Shown piece after piece: positions 1 to 10,740 of a DNA stretch of 64,000 bases. The DNA is taken from the NCBI GenBank assembly GCA_026075535.2, contig AP026549.1:8680001-8744000 (forward strand), read 5' to 3'. The number at the start of each line of letters is the position of its first letter. Position 1 is the first letter of the stretch. Origin of the DNA: Tricholoma matsutake. Taxonomy: Eukaryota; Basidiomycota; Agaricomycetes; Agaricales; Tricholomataceae. A program made the translations under genes and the position numbers. The notes under the pieces are model-generated. The model was not told where the DNA came from. It did no database searches and worked only from the letters and a program-made list of their open reading frames with translations.

Positions 1-16
1 ACATTGTGTATAATGA

Positions 17-2182
17 TTAATGAATGCTCGCCTCCCGCTGTAGTCCCAGGTCATGGTAATCTACTGCTTTATGTATGAATTTTGTTAGGTGAAAAGGTAT
101 CTTAGGCAGAAATGCGAGCAATGAATCTTTCCCCAGGAAAACACCCCTCGATGGGCCATCTGCAGGATTCTCCGAGGTTGGTATCCAGGTGGTGGATATC
201 CACAGATCGTGATCTTGTATGAGCCTGACGATTTCATGCAGTATCATGTTCTGTTGGGTGCCCCGCAATCTACCTGCTTCCAGAGCGCTCACGACCCCCT
301 TGTTGTTGGAGTGCACAGTTATGTGGCACTCTGTGAATCTCCCTGTGATGAGCATCCGAACGGCTAATTCGACTGCCACCATCTCTGCCCACCCGATCTT
401 GTGGCCTTCTGACAGCCATCCCTCCTTGAACTGCCACGTGATCCACTTCCCATCGAGGATCAGGCCAATGCCCCACCCGGTCGATGCATCCACAAACACT
501 CTGTTCCCGAGAGGTGCGGGGGGGCGGATAATCTTCATTCCAATGAATCTTTCCTGCAGGCGTTGCCTCCACCATGCCATGTCATCGGTGGTCCCTGCGG
601 ACAGCCTGTGTCTCACTTCACCTGCACGGTTGGTCTTGAAACCTCCCCGAAATTTGTACAGTGAGACCAGACGAGACCGGCCCTCTGGGACAACTAGGCA
701 GACATGGTTCAGGGTGCCAATGACGGTCTCAGCTTCCTTTGCACTGTGGGATGCCCCATGCATCCACGTTGAAATTTGCTCAGGATACTTCACTTTCTTC
801 TTTTCGGGTAGCTCCACCACCCTAGCTGATAGGTCCCACCGGAAACCAATGTACATGAATGCGGTCGAGAAATCAACAAACTTGGCTGGTGCCCAGGGCC
901 AGCCTAGTTCATCTGCGATATTCCAGACAAGATCCGCTGAGTATGTGAATTTGTAGGTGCCATCCGGTTGATGGGAGGAGGAGTAGCGTATGAAGATAAA
1001 GTCGTCCACCCACTTGATGACCGCTTCGATCCTGCACTGTAAGAGGATCCTGACCATGGCATCAGCCACCCTGCCGAAAATTCCAGGGGAAGGAGATGCA
1101 CCGAAGTTTAGGACATGATCAAGGTGGATCAGTCCATTGATCATGATCGTGAGGAATTGCCACGCCGATGGATGGATGGGAATGTTGCAAAAGGTGGCAT
1201 CGACATCAAAGACAGCTGCCTGTGTCCCTTCTGGTGCATCTGCGACTAGTAGGTAACATTCAGAGAAAGACCCCCATGCGCACTGGAATTTTTTGGAGTC
1301 GATAACGGTGTTGATAGAGGTTTGGGTAGGATCGATGATATGTTTCTGGGATCCATCATGGGGTAAGCTTCCAAGATCAATGCAGTGTTTATTTTCAGGG
1401 TATGAATGATTTACAATTACATGGTGTTTGCCATCGTGATCGATAACTGTGAGAGGTGCTGTGCGAAAATGTCCAATGAGCGAGAAAAGGAAATCTGGAT
1501 CATAACCATGTGATATTCTACCAAGAGCCATTTCCTCAGCATATTTCGTGATAACAAAGTCTTCATCTTCCTGCAATGTGTAGTGATTGGGGGGAATGGA
1601 TGTACATGCGAGCGAATAATCTTCTAAGCCACAGAGGAAGCCTTGCCTGAGGCCCACCGGAATGTCATTGAACTCGTCGAGAATGCCTGCATCCCTCAAT
1701 GCGAGCTCCCAAGCGTCGGCTTTCAGCTTGGTTACAATTGGGAAAATGTTGTCAGGTGGTGCATCTTGAGGATCCATGTGCGAGGTCCCCACACAAGGAG
1801 CAGGAGTGACTATAGGTGCAGGAGGCACGTCAACATCCAGAGGAACCAACATTGAAGGAGATGCATATGATCCTGCCCCTGAGGAGCTTGTCAACCCATT
1901 TGCCCTGTTCATTGACGAGTCGGGTTGCGCTCCCCTGGTGGAGCTTGTGAGAATGGCCTTCACCACATAGGTAGCACCTGAAGGTGGTCGATTGCTGAGA
2001 TCAGAGGGGAGATGGAAAGGTTTGCGCTGGGTATCCCCCCCAGCCAGGGTTGGATGTGCCTCTGCCCTGAAAATTGCGGTTTCTGCCTCATGAGCTTGCT
2101 CCCCCGCTTCCACTGACAGTACCCCCACTCCTGCTGGCCGTAGTGGACAATGAGTGGGCTGCAGGTTGTCTGAGCTGCTCAA
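17..2182 (-). CDS. Reverse transcriptase-RNase H protein, DIRS/Ngaro-like
   Basis: A 721-residue open frame with no internal stop. The N-terminal ~150 residues are Pro/Ser-rich. The RT palm motifs follow: FDVDATF near residue 326 (motif A), FGASPSPGIFG near 370 (motif B) and KWVDDFIF near 393 (catalytic motif C, VDD rather than YxDD). RNase H follows with VDASTGWG near 563, GWAEMVAVE, then HSNNKGV near 626 and ENPADGPSRG near 677. The usual third RNase H acidic residue sits in a DN(x)GV motif; here it reads NN, so RNase H may be impaired. The first 95 bases overlap the upstream gag-like frame in another reading frame, as is common in these elements. It is the longest uninterrupted transposon frame in the window, so the copy may be fairly recent. 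Confidence 0.75.
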   Translation of the reverse strand: MSSSDNLQPTHCPLRPAGVGVLSVEAGEQAHEAETAIFRAEAHPTLAGGDTQRKPFHLPSDLSNRPPSGATYVVKAILTSSTRGAQPDSSMNRANGLTSSSGAGSYASPSMLVPLDVDVPPAPIVTPAPCVGTSHMDPQDAPPDNIFPIVTKLKADAWELALRDAGILDEFNDIPVGLRQGFLCGLEDYSLACTSIPPNHYTLQEDEDFVITKYAEEMALGRISHGYDPDFLFSLIGHFRTAPLTVIDHDGKHHVIVNHSYPENKHCIDLGSLPHDGSQKHIIDPTQTSINTVIDSKKFQCAWGSFSECYLLVADAPEGTQAAVFDVDATFCNIPIHPSAWQFLTIMINGLIHLDHVLNFGASPSPGIFGRVADAMVRILLQCRIEAVIKWVDDFIFIRYSSSHQPDGTYKFTYSADLVWNIADELGWPWAPAKFVDFSTAFMYIGFRWDLSARVVELPEKKKVKYPEQISTWMHGASHSAKEAETVIGTLNHVCLVVPEGRSRLVSLYKFRGGFKTNRAGEVRHRLSAGTTDDMAWWRQRLQERFIGMKIIRPPAPLGNRVFVDASTGWGIGLILDGKWITWQFKEGWLSEGHKIGWAEMVAVELAVRMLITGRFTECHITVHSNNKGVVSALEAGRLRGTQQNMILHEIVRLIQDHDLWISTTWIPTSENPADGPSRGVFLGKDSLLAFLPKIPFHLTKFIHKAVDYHDLGLQREASIH

Positions 2183-2873
2183 GGATCGCCGGTACCAAAT
2201 GCATCATCTTGTATTTGTAGAAACACTGCTCATCGAATATCAGACCATATGAGTCATCCCTCCTGCCGATCCAAGAGGTGTATGACTCGATGATATAGCC
2301 TCGATATGATGGCCAGTCCTGCGTGTAATCTGGCCTAGCTGTGATAATGCTGAAGAATTCTGCGAACATGTCTGTGCAGTCTGTGGCTCGATCCCCACCA
2401 GGTCCCACATCCTTGCCCATGACCAGGTATTTGCACATTCCGCAAATGAAATTTTCGTGAACCTCAGTGAAGTCATTGGTCATCAGGTAGTGGTCCTTCC
2501 CCGCCATCATCACCTTCTGCTTCAGCCTTATCTCGCCCTTGTCATTCCATCCAATTTCAGTGTCGATCCCATCAGTGGAGCAGGATGCATTCGAGCATGC
2601 TTTGTGTGTACAGAGTGCTAGCAGAATGTAGTTTTTGAATCCGGCTTTCAGCTCCTTGATGACAGGTATTGGTAAATCACTTGTGGCATTTGTGATGGCG
2701 TGTGAGAAATACTTCCTAGCCAGAAGCTGAGCTTTCCCCGCTTGCGTAGGGTTAGTGCTGCCGAGACCTATCGCTGCTGCAATTGCTGCAATGACTTCTG
2801 GTGTCAGTGCATACTGTGGCGCCATGGATGCATGCAGTGCCTGTGGTCCCAGACCATACATGTGCGCTTGCAT
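2088..2873 (-). CDS. Gag-like protein of the DIRS/Ngaro-like element, C-terminal part
   Basis: A 261-residue frame directly upstream of and overlapping the RT frame. It has a small Ala-rich start, then residues resembling a structural protein with several Cys/His (CTHKACSNASC, ENFICGMCKYL), a Trp-rich stretch (DWPSYRGYIIESYTSWIGRR) and a Ser/Gly-rich tail. No enzyme motif is visible. Position before RT in the same orientation is the main reason to call it gag-like. The Met used here is probably internal, because gag-like sequence continues upstream in shifted frames. Confidence 0.5.
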   Translation of the reverse strand: MQAHMYGLGPQALHASMAPQYALTPEVIAAIAAAIGLGSTNPTQAGKAQLLARKYFSHAITNATSDLPIPVIKELKAGFKNYILLALCTHKACSNASCSTDGIDTEIGWNDKGEIRLKQKVMMAGKDHYLMTNDFTEVHENFICGMCKYLVMGKDVGPGGDRATDCTDMFAEFFSIITARPDYTQDWPSYRGYIIESYTSWIGRRDDSYGLIFDEQCFYKYKMMHLVPAILEQLRQPAAHSLSTTASRSGGTVSGSGGASS

Positions 2874-4101
2874 AGCAGGCTGCTGTCCTGCCTATATGTG
2901 GGTCAGCATGGCCCTTTGACATGGGTGTGCACAACGTACCCCATGTTCGCCTGCCTGCATGGTCATCTGCATGGCCATTGGCGAGACCGACTGCTGGTCT
3001 GACTATATGCGAGTCAATGCATGCAGTGCGGAGGAGGTGAGAGAAAACAAACCCCCTGCAGGTCTGCTTGCATAGCAGTCTGTGGACCATGCTGAGTGTG
3101 CACCCCTGCAGCCTGCAAACTCTGTGAGCATCGTGGATTGCTGCCCTGGGTACCCTGCGGGCCCATCTGCCTTCCACCAGCATACTCAGTGAAGAGCTTT
3201 CGGCCTAGGCTTGATCCTCGGCCAGCTGGTTGGCGTGATTGAGGTGAGTGGACCTTGTAGGTTATGCCTCCCACAACCTGCGCTGGTGTGTATCCCACCG
3301 TGGTGAAGCCTTCAGGGATTGGAATGAGACCTTCTGCGGCTGCCCATGCAGCATTGCTGTCCCAAGTATGCAGAGTCACTGAATGTCATCTCGTGGGGGA
3401 CAGTGTCTGGACATCCATGGGATCCTCCCTCCAAAGTAATAGGTTCTGCAAAATAGGGCTCGAGGCAGGAGTGTGGGCAGGGGCATCCAGCTCGGTTCTC
3501 ATAGGCGAGATTTGGTCTGGGTTCAGTTGTGACAAGCCCATTAGTGGGATGAGCCCATCGCTGGCAGGGTTCGTCGAAGTGGGTGGGAGAGAAATCTGCT
3601 GCAGAAGCCAATTTTCTGGAGGTGGGGCCATGATGCCCATCATCCGGAGCGGCGCTCATCGCTGAGCATTTGTGTCCTGCTAAAGTCATTGTGTCGGTCG
3701 TCGACCCCAACTGAGGTGTAGCAATGTCCTGAAGGCCACCTGCATTGCCAGCTGGGTCGATTGGTCTACCAGACTGTCCAGACTCCTCGCCTACAGGCTG
3801 GAGAACCTGATACATGTATCTGACCTTGCATTTTCTGCCCAGCAGTGCCTCAACGATGTTCTGGTTGGAAGGGTGTGACGTACTTGGATTCACCAATCCT
3901 GCTCTGGAAGAAGTGATGCGTGTTGACCACCAGATGAGCATCTGCGATGAACCTTCTGGGGCTTCAACACGCTGACTCAGCCCTCTAGTTCCTCTCCCTG
4001 CTGCAACTGCCACGAAGGGATCCGAAAGGGATTCTGTCCCATGGCCACTGTCAGCACTGGATGCTGTTGTCCCTGTCTGTGAGGGCTGAGTGTCTGCCAT
4101 C
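2874..4101 (-). pseudogene. N-terminal part of the gag-like frame, frameshifted
   Basis: The frame starts at ATG 4101 (MADTQPSQTGTTASS) and runs to about 3312. At about 3370 the reading continues better in another frame (MTLHTWDSNAAWAAAEGLIP), and below 3000 in a third. The text is Ser/Thr/Pro/Gly-rich with no known domain. Shared orientation and the lack of any intergenic boundary suggest it is the front of the gag-like protein at 2088-2873, broken by at least two indels. Small introns cannot be ruled out. Confidence 0.4.
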
Positions 4102-4639
4102 GTACTCCAGCTCGCTGTGACAAAAAGAGTGGTTTTGAAAGGAAGCAAAAAGAGTGGTTTCGAAAGAAAAGAAAGCGAGTACAATGAAAGCAAGCAACAA
4201 TGAGCAAATGGAGAACACGTCTATGTGGGAAGAGCAAAGGAGTGAGCATGTCACATGGTCACGACACGTCATATTTCTACATGCAAAACCTCTGTACACT
4301 ACGCACGTTCCTTGCTTGTCTACCTCCAAGTTCCATTCTTGAGAGAATGGAATCAAAATGAAATAGAAAATGATTGAAAAATGAGTGAAAAATGAACCAA
4401 AAATGCCAACCATGAACAACCCTAATGCTCAGCACATTCAAACTCTGCCTCAAATGACTTTGTGAAAATTTTCAATGAGCTGGTCACTAAAATTGGTAGT
4501 GTCTCCTCGTAGTCTTCAAACTTATAGTGTGTAGTACATATATATATTCCTTTATATATACTCCTTTGTACTACGACAAAAATGACTATGAAAGAAAAGG
4601 AAATGAAATAAATGGCCACATGCAGGATGGCAGGTGTGG
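4102..4639. other. AT-rich intergenic stretch, no gene seen
   Basis: AT-rich sequence with short A/T runs and a TATATATA-type tract near 4540-4560. Short open frames here are not supported by any motif. It may hold the promoter region of the minus-strand retroelement to its left. Confidence 0.4.
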
Positions 4640-4939
4640 CCCTCCTTACCATGTCTTGGTTGTTCCTCCCATTGCATTGCACTGTGAGTCAGCCCCCAGC
4701 ATGTTGCCTCCTCAGTACCCCATATCCACCCTGTGAGCAGTTGCTCACAGCGGTGGTGGGGGGTGCTGTCATCGTCAAGCCTCATTATTGGTCCTCCTCT
4801 CCCTGTCATCACCCATATGCACCACTGCCTTCCTCCCTATGAGCAGCTGCTTGTAGCAGAGGGGTCTAGTGCCATGGGTGTTGTCGTCTCCTCTTCATCC
4901 CTGTCGTCATCCCATCCTGCATTGGTGGTGCTGGTGCTG
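4640..4939. repeat. GC-rich palindromic repeat, left half of the A#1 insertion site
   Basis: C/T- and G/T-rich low-complexity sequence containing near-perfect palindromes at 4731-4750 (CTGTGAGCAGTTGCTCACAG) and 4837-4856. The same palindrome class recurs at 27325-27342, 45123-45142, 55033-55052 and 55411-55430. The sequence resumes at 27217 on the far side of gypsy A#1, so the two pieces were once adjacent. Confidence 0.6.
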
Positions 4940-4944
4940 GTACT
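4940..4944. repeat. Target-site duplication GTACT, left copy
   Basis: Five bases immediately outside the left LTR of gypsy A#1. They are identical to the five bases outside its right LTR at 27212-27216. Confidence 0.85.
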
Positions 4945-5346
4945 TGTTAGGGCGACACCCACTATCTGCTAGCTAAGACCGTGTGGGTTCTCTCTACAAG
5001 AAGGGGGCGGGATCCGCACTCATGATGGGGGAACTGATGGTTTTGATGTGAGGGGTTATTAATAGGTGAGTTTGTTGAGAAAGGTGTTTCACACCACAAG
5101 TGTAGGTGGAATACCTAAGAGAACACAACTGGGGTCCCCTAGGCATATATTTAGGGGTTATATACTATGTTACATATATTGTACATTGTTGTTACCAACA
5201 CACTCATACATGTGCATACATATTGATGCATGCGAAATAAAATTCTCATGCTATCAAAGTGTAGCATCATTTGGCATCATGTAGCATAATTTGACATAAT
5301 AAAATAAAAATGAAATTTTATTAGGTAATGGGGTGGTTTCCTAACA
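4945..5346 (-). repeat. 3' LTR of gypsy A#1
   Basis: 402 bp bounded by TGTTAGG and CCTAACA, a 7-bp inverted terminus with TG..CA ends. It matches the LTR at 26810-27211 and, inverted, the one at 27387-27789. In element orientation it directly follows a polypurine tract. Confidence 0.9.
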
Positions 5347-5359
5347 TTACCCCCCTTTT
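5347..5359 (-). other. Polypurine tract of gypsy A#1
   Basis: On the minus strand an AAAAGGGGGGTAA run sits immediately before the 3' LTR. This is the expected site for plus-strand priming in an LTR retrotransposon. Confidence 0.75.
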
Positions 5360-6801
5360 ATGCCTCGACTTCCAGGCGAGAAAATATTGTGTCTGTCCCC
5401 TCTGTGAAATTTTGGTAAGGCCAGAATCTCATCCCCTCATACACCATTCTTGCAATGCGACACGGAGCATTCGGATTATGTTTAAAGAATTGGGCGATCA
5501 TGTTGCGCACTTGCTTACAATTCTCTTCAGGCTCCCACGAATTGTTTTCGTCGGTATAGTTTTTCCACTTTATTAAGAACTCCAATTTGTTCTGTTGAAG
5601 ACGTGAGTCTAGAATTTCTTCAACTACATATTCTGGAGCACCTTCTACTATTATTGGAGGTTGTGGAGTAGTTTGTTGGCCAGGAATAGTGGGTGGGCAG
5701 TAAGGGCGTAGGCAGGATACGTTAATCTCGGGATCAATCTTGAATGATTGGGGTAATTTTAGCACTACCGCATTAGGTGAGATCACTTTAGAGATCGCAT
5801 ATGGGCCAACTTGTTTCTCTGTAAGTTTCCTTGAAGGTCGTGGAATATTCAGGTCCTTGGTACTTAGCCACACCAAGTCACCAGCTTTGTACTCTGGAGT
5901 GCGCGCTCGAGTACGATCCACATGTCACATCATGTCATCACGTGCTTTCTTCAATGCCGCCTCTGCTTCCTCTTGTACCTTTTGCATCTTAGATACAAAG
6001 TCTTCTACTGACTGTACTTTGACTTCCCTTCTGGGTTCTACTCCCATGCAAGGATGATATCCATAATTTGTGAAAAAGGGTGACATATGAGTAGCTGAAT
6101 GGAATTTGTTATTGTGGGAAAATTCAGCAATTGCCAGCCATTTGGGCCAGTCGGTTTGTCAGTAGTTGACAAACATATGTAGGTACTGCTCCAACTCCTG
6201 GTTCATTCTCTCTGTCTGCCCATCAGTCTGCAGGTGATATGCCATAGATAATTTAGTTTGAATCCCCAATATGTTGTTCAGTTCTCGCATAAAAGTGGAA
6301 GCAAATTGTGGTCTGCAATCAGAGATAACAGTATTGGGTAACCCATGTAACCGCCATACCTGATTTAGATAGAGGCGTGCCAAGCCCAATGATGAGGTTT
6401 CTGTAGTAGTAGGAATAATATGGACCTCCTTTGTGAAGCGGTCGCATACTACAAATATTGCATCGTACCCTTGAGCTTCAGGTAATCCAGTAATAAAATC
6501 CACAGATATATCTTGCCACAGCGCTTTAGGTATAGGGTTCGGCATTAATTTTCCTGCAGGTTTCTCTGGAAATTTCTTCCCCCTCATGCATGTATCACAT
6601 CCATCCACATACCCCAACACATACTTTGAAATTCTGGGCCATCAATAATTTCTCATTACTAATTCCAACATCTTACATCTTCCTGGGTGTCCACAGTCAG
6701 CGTATTATGATGTAACTGGACGATCTCCCTTTGCAAATCCTGATCCTTCGGTACATACACTTTTCCTTGAAACAACACCAACCCTTGTTCCTCAGCCCAT
6801 T
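5358..6801 (-). pseudogene. Integrase with chromodomain of gypsy A#1
   Basis: One reading frame from 6620 to 5358 interrupted by only two stops (at about 6159 and 5922). It shows the end of the zinc-binding domain (GCDTCMRG), the catalytic core (SVDFITGLPEAQGYDA for the first Asp, ISDCRPQF for the second, TDGQTERMNQELE for the Glu) and a C-terminal chromodomain (YVVEEILDSRLQQNKLEFLI, then NSWEPEENC). Chromodomain integrases steer chromoviruses to marked chromatin. The second-Asp motif normally reads SDRGPQF; here Arg-Gly has become Cys-Arg. The part upstream of 6620 is frameshifted, and the frame is cut off at 6801 by gypsy B. Confidence 0.85.
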
Positions 6802-7070
6802 TGTGGTGACCCGGGGCTTGACCCCGCATTTGTATATATTATATTTCTTTGCTATTGACCTGGCTGGCCCCTATAAAGGGACCAGCCTTCTATTTACATA
6901 AGCAATCTCTTACCATTACCTCGAGTACACACGAAATATATGTTATTCGTGTTTTGCTCCTGTGTGATCTTAAGGGACCCCCCTCCGACTCACAACAGTT
7001 TTTTAAACACTCAAACTTGTATAGAGTTAAGCTCAACATCACCCCATCAGCAATCATCATCAACATGACC
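6802..7070 (+). repeat. 5' LTR of gypsy B (right edge uncertain)
   Basis: Begins TGTGGTGACCCGGGG at the exact junction with A#1. It contains a TATA box at 6872 and is followed by a leader into the gag start at 7244. With no 3' LTR left to compare, the right edge is a guess. Confidence 0.55.
6872..6878 (+). promoter_or_regulatory. TATA box in the gypsy B LTR
   Basis: TATAAAG inside a GC-richer stretch, about 370 bp before the gag start codon. This is a plausible LTR promoter element. Confidence 0.4.
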
Positions 7071-7243
7071 CTGAACTTCTCCCACGAAGGGAGAAAATTC
7101 TCAATGCAATCAGCGATGGAAGCATATCCGTTGCTAGGACCCAAATCAAGTTTCTTTGCACTCGACTCTTTGCTTTTTCGCTGCTGCTACGACCAAATCT
7201 TTTTTTTCTCCATTGCTGAAGACTGTACTGCAAAAACGACGCC

Positions 7244-8437
7244 ATGGCTTACACCAAGGCTAAGACCAAGAACAAGCTTAAGCCTGCTCCCAAGCAGGAG
7301 GTGCAAGGTAAATCTCATCTGTCACCTTCAGGCCCAGATTCTCCTTGGCGCGCTCCCAAAGATTTGACTGGATCCCATCCACTCGAAGTGCATACAAGCA
7401 CCTCGAGAAACGATGTTTCTCCTACTAGGGACCTTCAGACCCTTGAAGTGCATACAGCCGCTTCGAGAAATCTCAAGTCCTCTGCCCTCGGCCTACACCA
7501 TGGATGGCCTACCATCAAGGATGCCAATGACAGTGATGCCGAATCCAGAAAATTTTCCTCGTCAAACAACAGTCGACGAGACACTCAATCCAACCAGGAC
7601 CTCCTCCTGGCTTGCAAGAGCTTTCTCCTCTGGATGAATTGACACCAGAGCCCATCATCAACCGGGTTACCCCTGGTAGTGGTATCGATCTTCCCCGCAA
7701 TACCCACATGTACAATACACCTGGATTATTTCCTGCCATGTGGCCGGATTTAGCCCCATCAGCACCCACAACGCCGATGAACACTGACGATTGGCTGCGC
7801 TGATGCCAAGAGAAAAAACCCCTCAAGAAACCTCGAGCAGATGAATCAGACGAAGAATTTGGAGCTGAGCACTTCGCTCAGATCGCAACAGATATGTTTA
7901 CCTGTTGCATGGATGCAAGGGATTTTGAGCCTATTAAGTTGGAAACCCAACTTAAAGATCTGGCGTTAAGCTATGCCAGACACTTTGCCCATAGGGATAT
8001 AATCAACCCTATTATCCATCGTTCCACAGCAGCGGAACGAATACCCAACCCTATCCAACCTTGTTCCACCAACTCAGCGGAATGAGAAAATCCTGCCACC
8101 CATAGACATGGTTCCCCACATCCACAAACCCCCAAGTTATCTCATGATGTACCTTCTAATAAGAAGGTACACTACATCAACAATAACAGGATTGTCCTTC
8201 AAAGGATACACGATGGCAATATCTGGGATGGACATCCCACCTCGATCCCCGATCAGGGGTTCCGCTTTGACAAGGATGGTCAACCTTGGGATAAGGATGA
8301 CCCTCCATCTTGCCATCATAAGCGAGAAGACCCACCATCTGGAAATTCCAGACAGCCTGCGCAGAGTCACACAGGCCATGGAGGACCACCAGATGGAGAT
8401 GGATCCGGGGATGATAATAATGGAAGTGATAGTGACT
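7244..8437 (+). pseudogene. Gag N-terminal region of gypsy B
   Basis: Starts at ATG 7244 in a good fungal context (GACGCCATGGC) with a basic N-terminus (MAYTKAKTKNKLKPAPKQE). The frame reads to 7642, then continues better in the next frame (LSPLDELTPEPIINRVTPGS and on to 7803), and later pieces (7894-8085) sit in that frame between stops. At least one indel and several stops separate it from the gag core. Confidence 0.5.
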
Positions 8438-8439
8438 CG

Positions 8440-9684
8440 ATGTATGGCACATTGAGCAGCAGAAGTACCGAGTATTCTTCCCGATTTGAGGAAGAAGTGT
8501 CCCACAGGAACTTGTCAAATCACCGACAAGGAACGCGAACTCACACTTCATCCAAATGTACCCTGCCTGGACATTCTGGTTCCCCACAAAAACCAAGTAG
8601 TGCTTACTGGTCGACATCTTCCTTTCCTGATTCTTATCAAGAAAAAGGTTCTTGCCATCCCTCAAAATATTTGAGAGACATTCATACCAAGATACATAGA
8701 CAGATCAACAGTAAGGTCTCTGTCTTGACAGAAGTTCCTGCCACGGGAGGCAAGAATGGTCCCCAAGTTCCCAATCCATCAAAATACAGTGGATTACCTG
8801 ACACCAAAACCTTTGAAAGATGGCTGAATGCTCTTCTTTGGTGGTTGAAAGTGAACAAGGTGTGCGGTCCTGAGCTGGACTCAGACCGCATTGAGTACAC
8901 AGCGATGTTCCTGGAAAACAGCGCCCTAACTTGGTTTGAAGATAGCATTGATGGTGCATACCGTCAATGATCGGCCTGGACTTTCAAGGAAGTCATCACC
9001 GGCCTGTACGACTGGTTTGTGCATGAAAATGCAACACACAATGCGACCAATAAATTCTGGCACATCAAGTATAATGCCGAAGACGGCGTTATGGGGTATT
9101 ACCATGAACTGGAGCGCTATGCTACCAGGATGATACAGGCACCCGATCCATTTATGTTCAAGACTCAATTGGTGACTGGATTGCCCACAAGCATCATCTC
9201 CTTTGTATTGGACAAAGGATGTTCCACTGAGACAAGCTCAGTGCAAGATATCCTACACTTCGCCTGCCAGGCGGAGGAAATCGGTAGAATGAGAAAACAC
9301 TTCAACGAAAAGAAGCATATAATGGATTCCACCAAGTCGAAGAACACATCGTCTTCAACTAAAAATTCGAAGGCAAAAGACCCTTCTCCTGAATGGTCTC
9401 ATGAACGATCCCGTGATTGTTCTCAAAAACATGATAAGAACTATCGTGATAACTCTAAATATCCAAGTTTGAAGTATCCTACGAAGGAACATTGAGGTCA
9501 CAGCGATAGTGATTGCTGTAGCAAAGAATGTCATGATTCTCGACATCACTCATCTGGAGGAAAACCATCCAGACATCCTGGATACAAATCAGACAAGCAG
9601 TCTGATGACAAGAAGACCCCAACTTGTTACAACTGTGGAGGTCCACACTACTCCACAGATAAGGGCTGCCCTAAATACAGATAG
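8440..9684 (+). pseudogene. Gag core and zinc knuckle of gypsy B
   Basis: A single frame interrupted by TGA at 8968-8970, TGA at 9493-9495 and TAG at 9682-9684. It contains a Retrotrans_gag-type core (KYSGLPDTKTFERWLNALLW, then WFEDS and after the first stop WTFKEVITGLY and NKFWHIKYNAEDGVMGYYHE) and a zinc knuckle near 9625 (CYNCGGPHYSTDKGC, spacing 2-3-6, slightly off the usual 2-4-4). The first two stops are one C-to-T step from CGA (Arg). Confidence 0.75.
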
Positions 9685-9693
9685 CCCAAACCA

Positions 9694-10671
9694 TTGGCAA
9701 AAATGTACGCCGCTCGAGAAGGATCAGCCTGTATGACTGATCCCCAAAAACCCCAAACCAGTCCTCGACAGGACCGCGAGCACCATTTGAATCCTACCTG
9801 GGACTCAGATTCACATTCTGAGACGAATGAGCAACTTGCCATAGTGTACAGCGACTCAGATGATAACTCTCCCTCTGAGTATGGGTCTGCCTTGTCAGAC
9901 ATGAACCCTGACGGTTCTCAGTACAGTTCAGAAGGTGAACTGTGCAACTTGGAATCTGACACTGGGGGTAACACCAGTGAAAATTCTGGATCAGAACACT
10001 TTGGTGCAATCCGAGAAATCCATTCGGAGTATGACTCCGACAGTTGCCCATCCGCTCAGTCCGTATCCGACTCAGAGGAAGACTCTGAGGATGAGACAGA
10101 GAGAGAATCTCCATCGTTTGCTGAAAGATTAGGAGTCATGATGGACAACATTTTCAAAAACAAACTGCACTTCAGAGGTGCGACCACTTTGAGGAAATCC
10201 TCAAAGAAAATAACCTGTCCTCCTTGCTCAGAGAAGGACAACCGTTGCTTCGTGGTGAAAATGAGGCTTCATGAACTTGAAGCTTTCATCCTCCTTGATT
10301 CAAACTGCACGTCTGATTCAATTTCACCTGAGTTTGCCATGTGGGCGAACCTTAAAGCCCACGAATTGGAAGAACTGGTGCCATTGCAATTGGGCACCGT
10401 TGGGAGCCGTTCGAAGATCAACTTCGGACTATTCACTGATTTTGGAATCGGTGAAATCAAAAACACCCACTACTTCAATGTTGTTAACATCAATAGGTAT
10501 GATGCCATTCTGGGCACTGTGTTCATGAGAAAGCATGGTATAGTGCTAGACTTCGAAAGTGACAAAGTACGTGTCAAGGGCAAACACCTCGATACCATTA
10601 TCAAGGGCCCTAACACTTTCAAGCAAGCCCACCAGCATGCTATGCATCCTCAACCTCCAAAGGATGAGTGA
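9694..10671 (+). pseudogene. Acidic linker and aspartic protease region of gypsy B
   Basis: 325 residues in the same frame as the gag core. The first ~150 are strongly acidic and Ser-rich; a retropepsin-like domain follows (CFVVKMRLHELEAFILLDSN, then CTSDSISPEF, NFGLFTDFG and RYDAILGTVFMRKHGIVLDF). The active site normally reads DSG or DTG; here it is DSN, so the protease is expected to be dead. The change needs two G-to-A steps. Confidence 0.7.
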
Positions 10672-10740
10672 CTCGACAGCAGCCACCTGGCTGCACAAAA
10701 GAAAAAGGACCCAGACAAGCCTGGTCTGAGTTCTACTAAA

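Larger units (their letters stand above)
1..4101 (-). mobile_element. DIRS/Ngaro-like retroelement, left-truncated by the window
   Basis: Minus-strand element made of a broken gag-like frame (start codon at 4101), a second gag-like frame (2873-2088) and an RT/RNase H frame (2182-17). The RT has no integrase after its RNase H and ends just inside the window. In tyrosine-recombinase retroelements of the Ngaro type the order is gag, RT/RNase H, recombinase, so a recombinase would be expected left of position 1. No LTR or terminal repeat is seen on the right side. Assignment to the DIRS/Ngaro group is inferred from RT and RNase H style. Confidence 0.55.

Noticed and set aside
219..956. A 245-residue plus-strand frame
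   Set aside because: It lies entirely opposite the RT/RNase H gene, which has clear motifs; this is the antisense shadow.
4945..5346. Solo LTR
   Set aside because: It lies next to a purine tract and integrase in the right order and shares GTACT with the LTR at 26810, so it is the 3' LTR of a full element.
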